64,000 bases of DNA from assembly GCF_032854445.1 (NCBI RefSeq), contig NW_027018130.1:1-64000 (forward strand), written 5' to 3'. Made by a program: the position numbers and the translations under genes. Source of the DNA: Liolophura sinensis. Taxonomy: Eukaryota > Mollusca > Polyplacophora > Chitonida > Chitonidae. Shown here in pieces: positions 38,979 through 53,217 of the stretch. The notes beneath the pieces are model-generated. The model saw only the letters and a program-made list of their open reading frames with translations. It searched no databases and was not told where the DNA came from. Every line of letters begins with the position of its first letter. The first letter of the stretch is position 1.

Positions 38979-40362
38979 ATGATCACTAGTGTCATCATCA
39001 CGTGCCCAGCAACGGCTCTTACTCCATGGAAACCAGGGAAATTTGCAATTTTTCAACAGCTGCCGATGCCTGGCTCAATTCCGCATCTTTTGGCACCTTA
39101 TAAATGTGGGTCAGTGTTTAGTTGTACTTTTTACAGCAGACTGTATCAAGTACCTTGTGTTTTTTATGTACAAATGGTCTGGTTTTTCTACATGTAGATA
39201 AAGACATTGAGATTGTCTTGGACTTAGAAGTAAGACAATTGCTGGGTGAGTTAAAAGAGCTTAGCCCAAACATTTGACGTCTTCTGGGCTACCGAAGGGC
39301 ACATAACTTATAGTCAAAAGTTGAATATAGTAATGACCAGTCGCGATGGTACATAGTACAGTGTAGCCGATTTCAATTAACAAAAAGACCAGGCAAAAAT
39401 GCAAAAGTGGAAAAAAATGTTCCAGTGTTGCTGGTAAGAGGCTAATCCGACGTATTTTGTGACGAGAAATCGAATGGTGCAAACCGCGTTTCTCTCCGAC
39501 CAATACTTTTGGCTGTAGCGACAATTGAATGATCATTGATGTCATAATCACGTGCCCAGCAACGGCTCTTACTCCATGGAAACCAGGGAAATTTGCAATT
39601 TTTCAACAGCTGCCGATGCCTGGCTCAATTCCGCTTCTTTTGACACCTTATTCATGTGGGTCTGTGGTCAGTTGTACTTTTTACAGCAGACTGTATCAAG
39701 TACCTTGTGTTTTTTATGTACAAATGGTCTGGTTTTTCTACACGTAAAGACATTGAGATTGTCTTGGACTTAGAAGTAAGACAATTGCTGGGTGAGTTAA
39801 ATGGGCTTAGCCCAAACATTTGAGGTCTTCTGGGCTACCGAAGGGCACATAACTTATAGTCAAAAGTTGAATATAGTAATGACCAGTCGCGATGGTACAT
39901 AGTACAGTGTAGCCGATATCAATTAACAAAAAGACCAGGCAAAAATGCAAAAGTGGAAAAAATGCTCCAGTGTTGCTGATAAGAGGCTAATCCGACGTAT
40001 TTTGTGACGAGAAATCGAATGGTGCAAACCGCGTTGCTCTCCGATCAATACGTTTGGCTGTAGCGACAATTGAATGATCACTAGTGTCATAATCACGTGC
40101 CCAGCAACGGCTCTTACTCCATGGAAACCAGGGAAATTTGCAATATTTCAACAGCTGCCGATGCTTGGCCCAATTCCGCATCTTTTGGCACCTTATAAAT
40201 GTGGGTCAGTGTTTAGTTGTACTTTTTACAGCAGACTGTATCAAGTACCTTGTGTTTTTTATGTACAAATGGTCTGGTTTTTCTACATGTAGATAAAGAC
40301 ATTGAGATTGTCTTGGACTTAGAAGTAAGACAATTGCTGGGTGAGTTAAATGGGCTTAGCGC
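38732..40362 (+). repeat. Three-monomer tandem duplication, second copy
   Basis: Second unit: right half of 38442, 38979, 39529 and left half of 40074. It differs from the first by a few single bases, for example GACCATAC for GACCAATAC near 38.95 kb and CAATATTTC near 40.14 kb. Such low divergence suggests a recent event. Confidence 0.82.
38936..38944 (+). other. Replacement allele CCAATATAT, copy 2
   Basis: Same allele as at 37304-37312, carried by the three-monomer tandem duplication. A further one-base loss just downstream makes the monomer at 38442 only 537 bp, the shortest in the window. Confidence 0.8.
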
Positions 40363-41718
40363 AAACATTTGACGTCTTCTGGGCTACCGAAGGGCACATA
40401 ACTTATAGTCAAAAGTTGAATATAGTAATGACCAGTCGCGATGGTACATAGTACAGTGTAGCCGATTTCAATTAACAAAAAGACCAGGCAAAAATGCAAA
40501 AGTGGAAAAAATGTTCCAGTGTTGCTGGTAAAAGGCTAATCCGACGTATTTTGTGACGAGAAATCGAATGGTGCAAACCGCGTTGCTCTCCAACCAATAG
40601 TTTTGGCTGTAGCGACAATTGAATGATCATTGATGTCATAATTACGTGCACAGCAACGGCTCTTACTCCATGGAAAACCAGGGAAATTTGCAATTTTTCA
40701 ACAGCTGCCGATGCCTGGCTCAATTCCGCTTCTTTTGGCACCTTATTCATGTGGGTCTGTGGTCAGTTGTACTTTTTACAGCAGACTGTATCAAGTACCT
40801 TGTGTTTTTTATGTACAAATGGTCTGGTTTTTCTACACGTAAAGACATTGAGATTGTCTTGGACTTAGAAGTAAGACAATTGCTGGGTGAGTTAAATGGG
40901 CTTAGCCCAAACATTTGACGTCTTCTGGGCTACCGAAGGGCACATAACTTATAGTCAAAAGTTGAATATAGTAATGACCAGTCGCGATGGTACATAGTAC
41001 AGTGTAGCCGATATCAATTAACAAAAAGACCAGGCAAAAATGCAAAAGTGGAAAAAATGTTCCAGTGCTGCTGGCAAGAGGCTAATCCGACGTATTTTGT
41101 GACGAAAAATCGAATGGTGCAAACCGCGTTTCTCTCCGACCAATACTTTTAGCTGTAGCGACAATTGAATGATCACTAGTGTCATCATCACGTGTCCAGC
41201 AACGGCTCTTACTCCATGGAAACCAGGGAAATTTGCAATTTTTCAAAAGCTGCCGATGCCTGGCCCAATTCCGCATCTTTTGGCACCTTATAAATGTGGG
41301 TCAGTGTTTAGTTGTACTTTTTACAGCAGACTGTATCAAGTAACTTGTGTTTTTTATGTACAAATGGTCTGGCTTTTCTACATGTAGATAAAGACATTGA
41401 GATTGTCTTGAACTTAGAAGTAAGGACAATTGCTGGGTGAGTTAAAAGAGCTTAGCCCAAACATTTGACGTCTTCTGGGCTACCGAAGGGCACATAATTT
41501 ATAGTCAAAAGTTGAATATAGTAATGACCAGTCGCGATGGTACATAGTACAGTGTAGCCGATTTCAATAAACAAAAAGACCAGGCAAAAATGCAAAAGTG
41601 GAAGAACTCTTCCAGTGCTGCTGGCAAGAGGCTAATCCGACGTATTTTGTGACGAGAAATCGAATGGTGCAAACCGCGTTTCTCTCCGACCAATACTTTT
41701 GGCTGTAGCGACAATTGA

Positions 41719-42812
41719 ATGATCATTGATGTCATAATCACGTGCCCAGCAACGGCTCTTACTCCATGGAAATCAGGAAAATTTGCAATTTTTCAACAGC
41801 CGCCGATGCCTGGCTCAATTCCGCATCTTTTGGCACCTTATAAATGTGGGTCAGTGTTTAGTTGTACTTTTTACAGCAGACTGTATCAAGTACCTTGTGT
41901 TTTTTATGTACAAATGGTCTGGTTTTTCTACACGTAAAGACATTGACATTGTCTTGGACATAGAAGTAAGACAATTGCTGGGTGAGTTAAATGGGCTTAG
42001 CCCAAACATTTGACGTCTTCTGGGCTACCGAAGGGCACATAATTTATAGTCAAAAGTTGAATATAGTAATGACCAGTCGCGATGGTACATAGTACAGTGT
42101 AGCCGATTTCAATTAACAAAAAGACCAGGCAAAAATGCAAAAGTGGAAAAACTCTTCCAGTGCTGCTGGTAAGAGGCTAATCCGACGTATTTTGTGACGA
42201 GAAATCGAATGGTGCAAACCGCGTTGCTCTCCGACCAATACTTTTGGCTGTAGCGACAATTGAATGATCATTGATGTCATAATCACGTGCCCAGCAACGG
42301 CTCTTACTCCATGGAAACCAGGGAAATTTGCAATTTTTCAACAGCTGCCGATGCCTGGCTCAATTCCGCTTCTTTTGGCACCTTATTCATGTGGGTCTGT
42401 GTTCAGTTGTACTTTCTACAGCAGACTGTATCAAGTACCTTGTGATTTTTATGTACAAAAGGTTTGGTTTTTCTACTCGTAAATAAAGACATTGAGATTG
42501 TCCTGCATTTAGAAGTAAGACAATTGCTGGGTGAGTTAAATGGGCTTAGCCCAAACATTTGACGTCTTCTGGGCTACCGAAGGGCACATAATTTAAAGTC
42601 AAAAGTTGAATATAGTAATGACCAGTCGCGATGGTACATAGTACAGTGTAGCCGATTTCAATAAACAAAAAGACCAGGCAAAAATGCAAAAGTGGAAGAA
42701 CTCTTCCAGTGCTGCTGGCAAGAGGCTAATCCGACGTATTTTGTGACGAGAAATCGAATGGTGCAAACCGCGTTGCTCTCCGATCAATACTTTTGGCTGT
42801 AGCGACAATTGA
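41719..42812 (+). repeat. Block copy B, second copy
   Basis: Partner of 33518-34615. The first monomer here is a hybrid: its left half is the CAGCCGCCG type H but its right half is the deleted class (CACGTAAAGACATTGACATTG and GGACATAG). It is therefore 545 bp long where its partner is 549. Confidence 0.7.
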
Positions 42813-44739
42813 ATGATCATTGATGTCATAATCACGTGCCCAGCAACGGCTCTTACTCCATGGAAACCAGGAAAATTTGCTATTTTTCAACAGCTGCCGA
42901 CCTCAATTCCGCATCTTTTGGCACCTTATAAATGTGGGGTCAGTGTTTAGTTGTACTTTTTACAGCAGACTGTATCAAGTACCTTGTGTTTTTTATGTAC
43001 AAATGGTCTGGTTTTTCTACACGTAGATAAAGACATTGAGATTGTCTTGGGACTTAGAAGTAAGACAATTGCTGGGTGAGTTAAATGGGCTTAGCCCCAA
43101 ACATTTGACGTCTTCTGGGCTACCGAAGGGCACATAACTTATAGTCAAAAGTTGAATATAGTAATGACCAGTCGCGATGGTACATAGTACAGTGTAGCCG
43201 ATTTCAATTAACAAAAAGACCAGGCAAAAATGCAAAAGTGGAAAAAATGTTCCAGTGTTGCTGGTAAAAGGCTAATCCGACGTATTTTGTGACGAGAAAT
43301 CGAATGGTGCAAACCGCGTTTCTCTCCGACCAATACTTTTGGCTGTAGCGACAATTGAATGATCATTGATGTCATAATTACGTGCCCAGCAACGGCTCTT
43401 ACTCCATGGAAACCAGGGAAATTTGCAATTTTTCAACAGCTGCCGATGCCTGGCTCAATTCCGCTTCTTTTGGCACCTTATTCATGTGGGTCTGTGGTCA
43501 GTTGTACTTTTTACAGCAGACTGTATCAAGTACCTTGTGTTTTTTTATGTACAAATGGTCTGGTTTTTCTACACGTAAAGACATTGAGAATTGTCCTTGG
43601 ACTTAGAAGTAAGACAATTGCTGGGTGAGTTAAAAGAGCTTAGCCCAAACATTTGACGTCTTCTGGGCTACCGAAGGGCACATAACTTATAGTCAAAAGT
43701 TGAATATAGTAATGACCAGTCGCGATGGTACATAGTACAGTGTAGCCGATTTCAATTAACAAAAAGACCAGGCAAAAATGCAAAAGTGGAAAAAATGTTC
43801 CAGTGTTGCTGGTAAGAGGCTAATCCGACGTATTTTGTGACGAGAAATCGAATGGTGCAAACCGCGTTTCTCTCCGACCAATAGTTTTTGGCTGTAGCGA
43901 CAATTGAATGATCATTGATGTCATAATTACGTGCCCAGCAACGGCTCTTACTCCATGGAAACCAGGGAAATTTGCAATTTTTCAACAGCTGCCGATGCCT
44001 GGCTCAATTCCGCATCTTTTGGCACCTTATTCATGTGGGTCTGTGGTCAGTTGTACTTTTTACAGCAGACTGTATCAAGTACCTTGTGTTTTTTATGTAC
44101 AAATGGTCTGGTTTTTTCTACACGTAAAGACATTGAGATTGTCTTGGACTTAGAAGTAAGACAATTGCTGGGTGAGTTAAATGGGCCTTAGCCCAAACAT
44201 TTGACGTCTTCTGGGCTACCGAAGGGCACATAACTTATAGTCAAAAGTTGAATATAGTAATGACCAGTCGCGATGGTACATAGTACAGTGTAGCCGATAT
44301 CAATTAACAAAAAGACCAGGCAAAAATGCAAAAGTGGAAAAAATGTTCCAGTGCTGCTGGCAATAGGCTAATCCGACGTATTTTGTGACGAAAAATCGAA
44401 TGGTGCAAACCGCGGTGCTCTCCGACCAATACTTTTAGCTGTAGCGACAATTGAATGATCACTAGTGTCATCATCACGTGTCCAGCAACGGCTCTTACTC
44501 CATGGAAACCAGGGAAATTTGCAATTTTTCAAAAGCTGCCGATGCCTGGCCCAATTCCGCATCTTTTGGCACCTTATAAATGTGGGTCAGTGTTTAGTTT
44601 GTACTTTTTACAGCAGACTGTATCAAGTAACTTGTGTTTTTTATGTACAAATGGTCTGGCTTTTCTACATGTAGATAAAGACATTGAGATTGTCTTGGAC
44701 TTAGAAGTAAGACAATTGCTGGGTGAGTTAAAAGAGCTT

Positions 44740-45553
44740 AGCCCAAACATTTGACGTCCTCTGGGCTACCGAAGGGCACATAATTTATAGTCAAAAGTTG
44801 AATATAGTAATGACCAGTCGCGATGGTACATAGTACAGTGTAGCCGATTTCAATAAACAAAAAGACCAGGCAAAAATGCAAAAGTGGAAGAACTCTTCCA
44901 GTGCTGCTGGCAAGAGGCTAATCCGACGTATTTTGTGACGAGAAATCGAATGGTGCAAACCGCGTTGCTCTCCGATCAATACTTTTGGCTGTAGCGACAA
45001 TTGAATGATCACTAGTGTCATCATCACGTGCCCAGCAACGGCTCTTACTCCATGGAAACCAGGGAAATTTGCAATTTTTCAACAGCTGCCGATGCCTGGC
45101 TCAATTCCGCATCTTTTGGCACCTTATAAATGTGGGTCAGTGTTTAGTTGTACTTTTTACAGCAGACTGTATCAAGTACCTTGTGTTTTTTATGTACAAA
45201 TGGTCTGGTTTTTCTACATGTAGATAAAGACATTGAGATTGTCTTGGACTTAGAAGTAAGACAATTGCTGGGTGAGTTAAAAGAGCTTAGCCCAAACATT
45301 TGACGTCTTCTGGGCTACCGAAGGGGCACATAACTTATAGTCAAAAGTTGAATATAGTAATGACCAGTCGCGATGGTACATAGTACAGTGTAGCCGATTT
45401 CAATTAACAAAAAGACCAGGCAAAAATGCAAAAGTGGAAAAAATGTTCCAGTGTTGCTGGTAAAAGGCTAATCCGACGTATTTTGTGACGAGAAATCGAA
45501 TGTGCAAACCGCGTTTCTCTCCGACCAATACTTTTGGCTGTAGCGACAATTGA
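44740..45553 (+). repeat. Block copy C, first copy
   Basis: The tail of the monomer at 44455 and the whole of 45005 match 57880-58693 with an offset near 13,141 bp (24 monomers). The rare GACGTCCTCTGGGC variant occurs in both tails, followed by TTTCAATAAAC, GGAAGAACTCTTCC, GATCAATAC and a type D start with CTCAATTCCGCATC. Confidence 0.7.
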
Positions 45554-46103
45554 ATGATCATTGATGTCATAATCACGTGCCCAGCAACGGCTCTTACTCC
45601 ATGGAAACCAGGGAAATTTGCAATTTTTCAACAGCTGCCGATGCCTGGCTCAATTCCGCTTCTTTTGACACCTTTATTCATGTGGGTCTGTGGTCAGTTT
45701 GTACTTTTTACAGCAGACTGTATCAAGTACCTTGTGTTTTTTATGTACAAATGGTCTGGTTTTTCTACACGTAAAGACATTGAGATTGTCTTGGACTTAG
45801 AAGTAAGACAATTGCTGGGTGAGTTAAATGGGCTTAGCCCAAACATTTGACGTCTTCTGGGCTTACCCGAAGGGCACATAACTTATAGTCAAAAGTTGAA
45901 TATAGTAATGACCAGGTCGCGATGGTACATAGTACAGTGTAGCCGATATCAATTAACAAAAAGACCAGGCAAAAAATGCAAAAGTGGAAAAAATGCTCCA
46001 GTGTTGCTGATAAGAGGCTAATCCGACGTATTTTGTGACGAGAAATCGAATGGTGCAAACCGCGTTGCTCTCCGACCAATACTTTTGCTGTAGCGACAAT
46101 TGA

Positions 46104-46652
46104 ATGATCATTGATATCATAATCACGTGCCCAGCAACGGCTCTTACTCCTCCATGGAAACCAGGAAAATTTGCTATTTTTCAACAGCTGCCGATGCCTG
46201 GCCCAATTCCGCATCTTTTGGCACCTTATAAATGTGGGTCAGTGTTTAGTTGTACTTTTTACAGCAGACTGTATCAAGTACCTGTGTTTTTTATGTACAA
46301 ATGGTTGGTTTTTCTACACGTAAAGACATTGAGATTGTCTTTGGACTTAGAAGTAAGACAATTGCTGGGTGAGTTAAAAGAGCTTAGCCCAAACATTTGA
46401 CGTCTTCTGGGCTACCGAAGGGCACATAACTTATAGTCAAAAGTTGAATATAGTAATGACCAGTCGCGATGGTACATAGTACAGTGTAGCCGATTTCAAT
46501 TAACAAAAACACCAGGCAAAAATGCAAAAGTGGAAAAAATGTTCCAGTGTTGCTGGTAAGGAGGCTAATCCGACGTATTTTGTGACGAGAAAATCGAATG
46601 GTGCAAACCGCGTTTCTCTCCGACCAATACTTTTGGCTGTAGCGACAATTGA
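46104..46652 (+). repeat. Hybrid monomer (H left, deletion-class right)
   Basis: The left half is type H (GATATCATAATC, GGCCCAATTCCGCATC, TATAAATGTGGGTCAG). The right has CACGTAAAGAC, the 4-bp deletion normally linked to type L. A 3-bp TCC duplication (ACTCCTCCATGG) and several one-base indels bring the length back to 549. Confidence 0.7.
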
Positions 46653-48119
46653 ATGATCATTGATGTCATAATCACATGCCAGCAACGGCTCTTACTCCAT
46701 GGAAACCAGGGAAATTTGCAATTTTTCAACAGCTGCCGATGCCTGGCTCAATTCCGCATCTTTTGGCACCTTATTCATGTGGGTCTGTGGTCAGTTGTAC
46801 TTTTTACAGCAGACTGTATCAAGTACCTTGTGTTTTTTATGTACAAATGGTCTGGTTTTTCTACACGTAAAGACATTGAGATTGTCTTGGACATAGAAGT
46901 AAGACAATTGCTGGGTGAGTTAAATGGGCTTAGCCCAAACATTTGACGTCTTCTGGGCTACCGAAGGGCACATAATTATAGTCAAAAGTTGAATATAGTA
47001 ATGACCAGTCGCGATGGTACATAGTACAGTGTAGCCGATTTCAATTAACAAAAAGACCAGGCAAAAATGCAAAAGTGGAAAACTCTTCCAGTGCTGCTGG
47101 CAAGAGGCTAATCCGACGTATTTTGTGACGAGAAATCGAATGGTGCAAACCGCGTTGCTCTCCGATCAATACTTTTGGCTGTAGCGACAATTGAATGATC
47201 ATTGATATCATAATCACGTGCCCAGCAACGGCTCTTACTCCATGGAAACCAGGAAAATTTGCTATTTTTCAACAGCTGCCGATGCCTGGCTCAATTCCGC
47301 ATCTTTCGGCACCTTATAAATGTGGGTCAGTGTTTAGTTGTACTTTTTACAGCAGACTGTATCAAGTACCTTGTGTTTTTTATGTACAAATGGTCTGGTT
47401 TTTCTACACGTAGATAAAGACATTGAGATTGTCTTGGACTTAGAAGTAAGACAATTGCTGGGTGAGTTAAATGGGCTTAGCCCAAACATTTGACGTCTTC
47501 TGGGCTACCGAAGGGCACATAACTTATAGTCAAAAGTTGAATATAGTAATGACCAGTCGCGATGGTACATAGTACAGTGTAGCCGATTTCAATTAACAAA
47601 AAGACCAGGCAAACATGCAAAAGTGGAAAAAATGTTCCAGTCTTGCTGGTAAAAGGCTAATCCGACGTATTTTGTGACGAGAAATCGAATGGTGCAAACG
47701 GCGTTGCTCTCCGACCAATACTTTTGGCTGTAGCGACAATTGAATGATCATAGATGTCATAATCACGTGCCCAGCAACGGCTCTTACTCCATGGAAACCA
47801 GGGAAATTTGCAATTTTTCAACAGCTGCCGATGCCAGGCCCAATTCCGCATCTTTTGGCACCTTATAAATGTGGGTCAGTGTTTAGTTGTACTTTTTACA
47901 GCAGACTGTATCAAGTACCTTGTGTTTTTTATGTACAAATGGTCTGGTTTTTCTACATGTAGATAAAGACATTGAGATTGTCTTGGACTTAGAAGTAAGA
48001 CAATTGCTGGGTGAGTTAAAAGAGCTTAGCCCAAACATTTCACGTCTTCTGGGCTACCGAAGGGCACATAACTTATAGTCAAAAGTTGAATATAGTAATG
48101 ACCAGTCGCGATGCTACAT

Positions 48120-49931
48120 AGTACAGTGTAGCCGATTTCAATTAACAAAAAGACCAGGCAAAAATGCAAAAGTGGAAAAAATGTTCCAGTGTTGCTGGTA
48201 AAAGGCTAATCCGACGTATTTTGTGACGAGAAATCGAATGGTGCAAACCGCGTTTCTCTCCGACCAATACTTTTGGCTGTAGCGACAATTGAATGATCAT
48301 TGATGTCATAATCACGTGCCCAGCAACGGCTCTTACTCCATGGAAACCAGGGAAATTTGCAATTTTTCAACAGCTGCCGATGCCTGGCTCAATTCCGCTT
48401 CTTTTGACACCTTATTCATGTGGGTCTGTGGTCAGTTGTACTTTTTACAGCAGACTGTATCAAGTACCTTGTGTTTTTTATGTACAAATGGTCTGGTTTT
48501 TCTACACGTAAAGACATTGAGATTGTCTTGGACTTAGAAGTAAGACAATTGCTGGGTGAGTTAAATGGGCTTAGCCCAAACATTTGACGTCTTCTGGGCT
48601 ACCGAAGGGCACATAACTTATAGTCAAAAGTTGAATATAGTAATGACCAGTCGCGATGGTACATAGTACAGTGTAGCCGATATCAATTAACAAAAAGACC
48701 AGGCAAAAATGCAAAAGTGGAAAAAATGCTCCAGTGTTGCTGATAAGAGGCTAATCCGACGTATTTTGTGACGAGAAATCGAATGGTGCAAACCGCGGTG
48801 CTCTCCGATCAAAACGTTTGGCTGTAGCGACAATTGAATGATCACTAGTGTCATAATCACGTGCCCAGCAACGGCTCTTACTCCATGGAAACCAGGGAAA
48901 TTTGCAATATTTCAACAGCTGCCGATGCCTGGCCCAATTCCGCATCTTTTGGCACCTTATAAATGTGGGTCAGTGTTTAGTTGTACTTTTTACAGCAGAC
49001 TGTATCAAGTACCTTGTGTTTTTTATGTACAAATGGTCTGGTTTTTCTACATGTAGATAAACACATTGAGATTGTCTTGGACTTAGAAGAAAGACAATTG
49101 CTGGGTGAGTTAAAAGAGCTTAGCCCAAACATTTGACGTCTTCTGGGCTAGCGAAGGGCACATAACTTATAGTCAAAAGTTGAATATAGTAATGACCAGT
49201 CGCGATGGTACATAGTACAGTGTAGCCGATTTCAATTAACAAAAAGACCAGGCAAAAATGCAAAAGTGGAAAAAATGTTCCAGTGTTGCTGGTAAAAGGC
49301 TAATCGGACGTATTTTGTGACGAGAAATCGAATGGTGCAAACCGCGTTGCTCTCCGACCAATAGTTTTGGCTGTAGCGACAATTGAATGATCATTGATGT
49401 CATAATCACGTGCCCAGCAACGGCTCTTACTCCATGGAAACCAGGGAAATTTGCAATTTTTCAACAGCTGCCGATGCCTGGCTCAATTCCGCTTCTTTTG
49501 GCACCTTATTCATGTGGGTCTGTGGTCAGTTGTACTTTTTACAGCAGACTGTATCAAGTACCTTGTGTTTTTTATGTACAAATGGTCTGGTTTTTCTACA
49601 CGTAAAGACAATGAGATTGTCTTGGACTTAGAAGTAAGACAATTGCTGGGTGAGTTAAATGGGCTTAGCCCAAAGATTTGACGTCTTCTGGGCTACCGAA
49701 GGGCACATAATTTATAGTCAAAAGTTGAATATAGTAATGACCAGTCGCGATGGTACATAGTACAGTGTAGCCGATTTCAATTAACAAAAAGACCAGGCAA
49801 AAATGCAAAAGTGGAAAAACTCTTCCAGTGCTGCTGCCAAGAGGCTAATCCGACGTATTTTGTGACGAGAAATCGAATGGTGCAAACCGCGTTGCTCTCC
49901 GATCAGTACTTTTGGCTGTAGCGACAATTGA
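48120..49931 (+). repeat. Block copy D, first copy
   Basis: The monomers at 48293, 48838 and 49387 are repeated at 58694, 59239 and 59788 with an offset of 10,401 bp (19 monomers). Shared private variants are GATCAAAACGTTTGG, GCAATATTTC, GATAAACACATTG, AGAAGAAAGAC, AATCGGACG, GACAATGAGA and GCTGCCAAGAGG. I noticed about eight differences over roughly 1.8 kb. Confidence 0.85.
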
Positions 49932-52900
49932 ATGATCATTGATGTCATAATCACGTGCCCAGCAACGGCTCTTACTCCATGGAAACCAGGGAAATTTGCA
50001 ATTTTTCAACAGCTGCCGATGCCTGGCTCAATTCCGCATCTTTTGGCACCTTATAAATGTGGGTCAGTGTTTAGTTGTACTTTTTACAGCAGACTGTATC
50101 AAGTACCTTGTGTTTTTTATGTACAAATGGTCTGGTTTTTCTACACGTAGATAAAGACATTGAGATTGTCTTGGATTTAGAAGTAAGACAATTGCTGGGT
50201 GAGTTAAATGGGCTTAGCCCAAACATTTGACGTCTTCTGGGCTACCGAAGGGCACATAACTTATAGTCAAAAGTTGAATATAGTAATGACCAGTCGCGAT
50301 GGTACATAGTACAGTGTAGCCGATTTCAATTAACAAAAAGACCAGGCAAACATGCAAAAGTGGAAAAAATGTTCCAGTGTTGCTGGTAAAAGGCTAATCC
50401 GACGTATTTTGTGACGAGAAATCGAATGGTGCAAACCGCGTTGCTCTCCGACCAATACTTTTGGCTGTAGCGACAATTGAATGATCATTGATATCATAAT
50501 CACGTGCCCAGCAACGGCTCTTACTCCATGGAAACCAGGAAAATTTGCTATTTTTCAACAGCTGCCGATGCCTGGCCCAATTCCGCATCTTTTGGCACCT
50601 TATAAATGTGGGTCAGTGTTTAGTTGTACTTTTTACAGCAGACTGTATCAAGTACCTTGTGTTTTTTATGTACAAATGGTTTGGTTTTTCTACATGTAGA
50701 TAAAGACATTGAGATTGTCTTGGACTTAGAAGTAAGACAATTGCTGGGTGAGTTAAATGGGCTTAGCCCAAACATTTGACGTCTTCTGGGCTACCGAAGG
50801 GCACATAACTTATAGTCAAAAGTTGAATATAGTAATGACCAGTCGCGATGGTACATAGTACAGTGTAGCCGATTTCAATTAACAAAAAGACCAGGCAAAA
50901 ATGCAAAAGTGGACAAAATGTTCCAGTGTTGCTGGTAAGAGGCTAATCCGACGTATTTTGTGACGAGAAATCGAATGGTGCAAACCGCGTTTCTCTCCGA
51001 CCAATACTTTTGGCTGTAGCGACAATTGAATGATCATTGATGTCATAATCACATGCCCAGCAACGGCTCTTACTCCATGGAAACCAGGGAAATTTGCAAT
51101 TTTTCAACAGCTGCCGATGCCTGGCTCAATTCCGCATCTTTTGGCACCTTATTCATGTGGGTCTGTGGTCAGTTGTACTTTTTACAGCAGACTGTATCAA
51201 GTACCTTGTGTTTTTTATGTACAAATGGTCTGGTTTTTCTACACGTAAAGACATTGAGATTGTCTTGGACATAGAAGTAAGACAATTGCTGGGTGAGTTA
51301 AATGGGCTTAGCCCAAACATTTGACGTCTTCTGGGCTACCGAAGGGCACATAATTTATAGTCAAAAGTTGAATATAGTAATGACCAGTCGCGATGGTACA
51401 TAGTACAGTGTAGCCGATTTCAATTAACAAAAAGACCAGGCAAAAATGCAAAAGTGGAAAAACTCTTCCAGTGCTGCTGGCAAGAGGCTAATCCGACGTA
51501 TTTTGTGACGAGAAATCGAATGGTGCAAACCGCGTTGCTCTCCGATCAATACTTTTGGCTGTAGCGACAATTGAATGATCATTGATATCATAATCACGTG
51601 CCCAGCAACGGCTCTTACTCCATGGAAACCAGGAAAATTTGCTATTTTTCAACAGCTGCCGATGCCTGGCTCAATTCCGCATCTTTTGGCACCTTATAAA
51701 TGTGGGTCAGTGTTTAGTTGTACTTTTTACAGCAGACTGTATCAAGTACCTTGTGTTTTTTATGTACAAATGGTCTGGTTTTTCTACATGTAGATAAAGA
51801 CATTGAGATTGTCTTGGACTTAGAAGTAAGACAATTGCTGGGTGAGTTAAATGGGCTTAGCCCAAACATTTGACGTCTTCTGGGCTACCGAAGGGCACAT
51901 AACTTATAGTCAAAAGTTGAATATAGTAATGACCAGTCGCGATGGTACATAGTACAGTGTAGCCGATTTCAATTAACAAAAAGACCAGGCAAACATGCAA
52001 AAGTGGAAAAAATGTTCCAGTCTTGCTGGTAAAAGGCTAATCCGACGTATTTTGTGACGAGAAATCGAATGGTGCAAACCGCGTTTCTCTCCGACCAATA
52101 GTTTTGGCTGTAGCGACAATTGAATGATCATTGATGTCATAATCACGTGCCCAGCAACGGCTCTTACTCCATGGAAACCAGGGAAATTTGCAATTTTTCA
52201 ACAGCTGCCGATGCCTGGCTCAATTCCGCTTCTTTTGGCACCTTATTCATGTGGGTCCGTGGTCAGTTGTACTTTTTACAGCAGACTGTATCAAGTACCT
52301 TGTGTTTTTTATGTACAAATGGTCTGGTTTTTCTACACGTAAAGACATTGAGATTGTCTTGGACATAGAAGTAAGACAATTGCTGGGTGAGTTAAATGGG
52401 CTTAGCCCAAACATTTGACGTCTTCTGGGCTACCGAAGGGCACATAACTTATAGTCAAAAGTTGAATATAGTAATGACCAGTCGCGATGGTACATAGTAC
52501 AGTGTAGCCGATTTCAATTAACAAAAAGACCAGGCAAACATGCAAAAGTGGAAAAAATGTTCCAGTGTTGCTGGTAAAACACTAATCCGACGTATTTTGT
52601 GACGAGAAATCGAATGGTGCAAACCGCGTTGCTCTCCGACCAATACTTTTGGCTGTAGCGACAATTGAATGATCATTGATATCATAATCACGTGCCCAGC
52701 AACGGCTCTTACTCCATGGAAACCAGGAAAATTTGCTATTTTTCAACAGCTGCCGATGCCTGGCCCAATTCCGCATCTTTTGGCACCTTATAAATGTGGG
52801 TCAGTGTTTAGTTGTACTTTTTACAGCAGACTGTATCAAGTACCTTGTGTTTTTTATGTACAAATGGTTTGGTTTTTCTACATGTAGATAAAGACATTGA

Positions 52901-53217
52901 GATTGTCTTGGACTTAGAAGTAAGACAATTGCTGGGTGAGTTAAAAGAGCTTAGCCCAAACATTTGACGTCTTCTGGGCTACCGAAGGGCACATAACTTA
53001 TAGTCAAAAGTTGAATATAGTAATGACCAGTCGCGATGGTACATAGTACAGTGTAGCCGATTTTAATTAACAAAAAGACCAGGCAAAAATGCAAAAGTGG
53101 AAAAAATGTTCCAGTGTTGCTGGTAAGAGGCTAATCCGACGTATTTTGTGACGAGAAATCGAATGGTGCAAACCGCGTTTCTCTCCGACCAATACTTTTG
53201 GCTGTAGCGACAATTGA

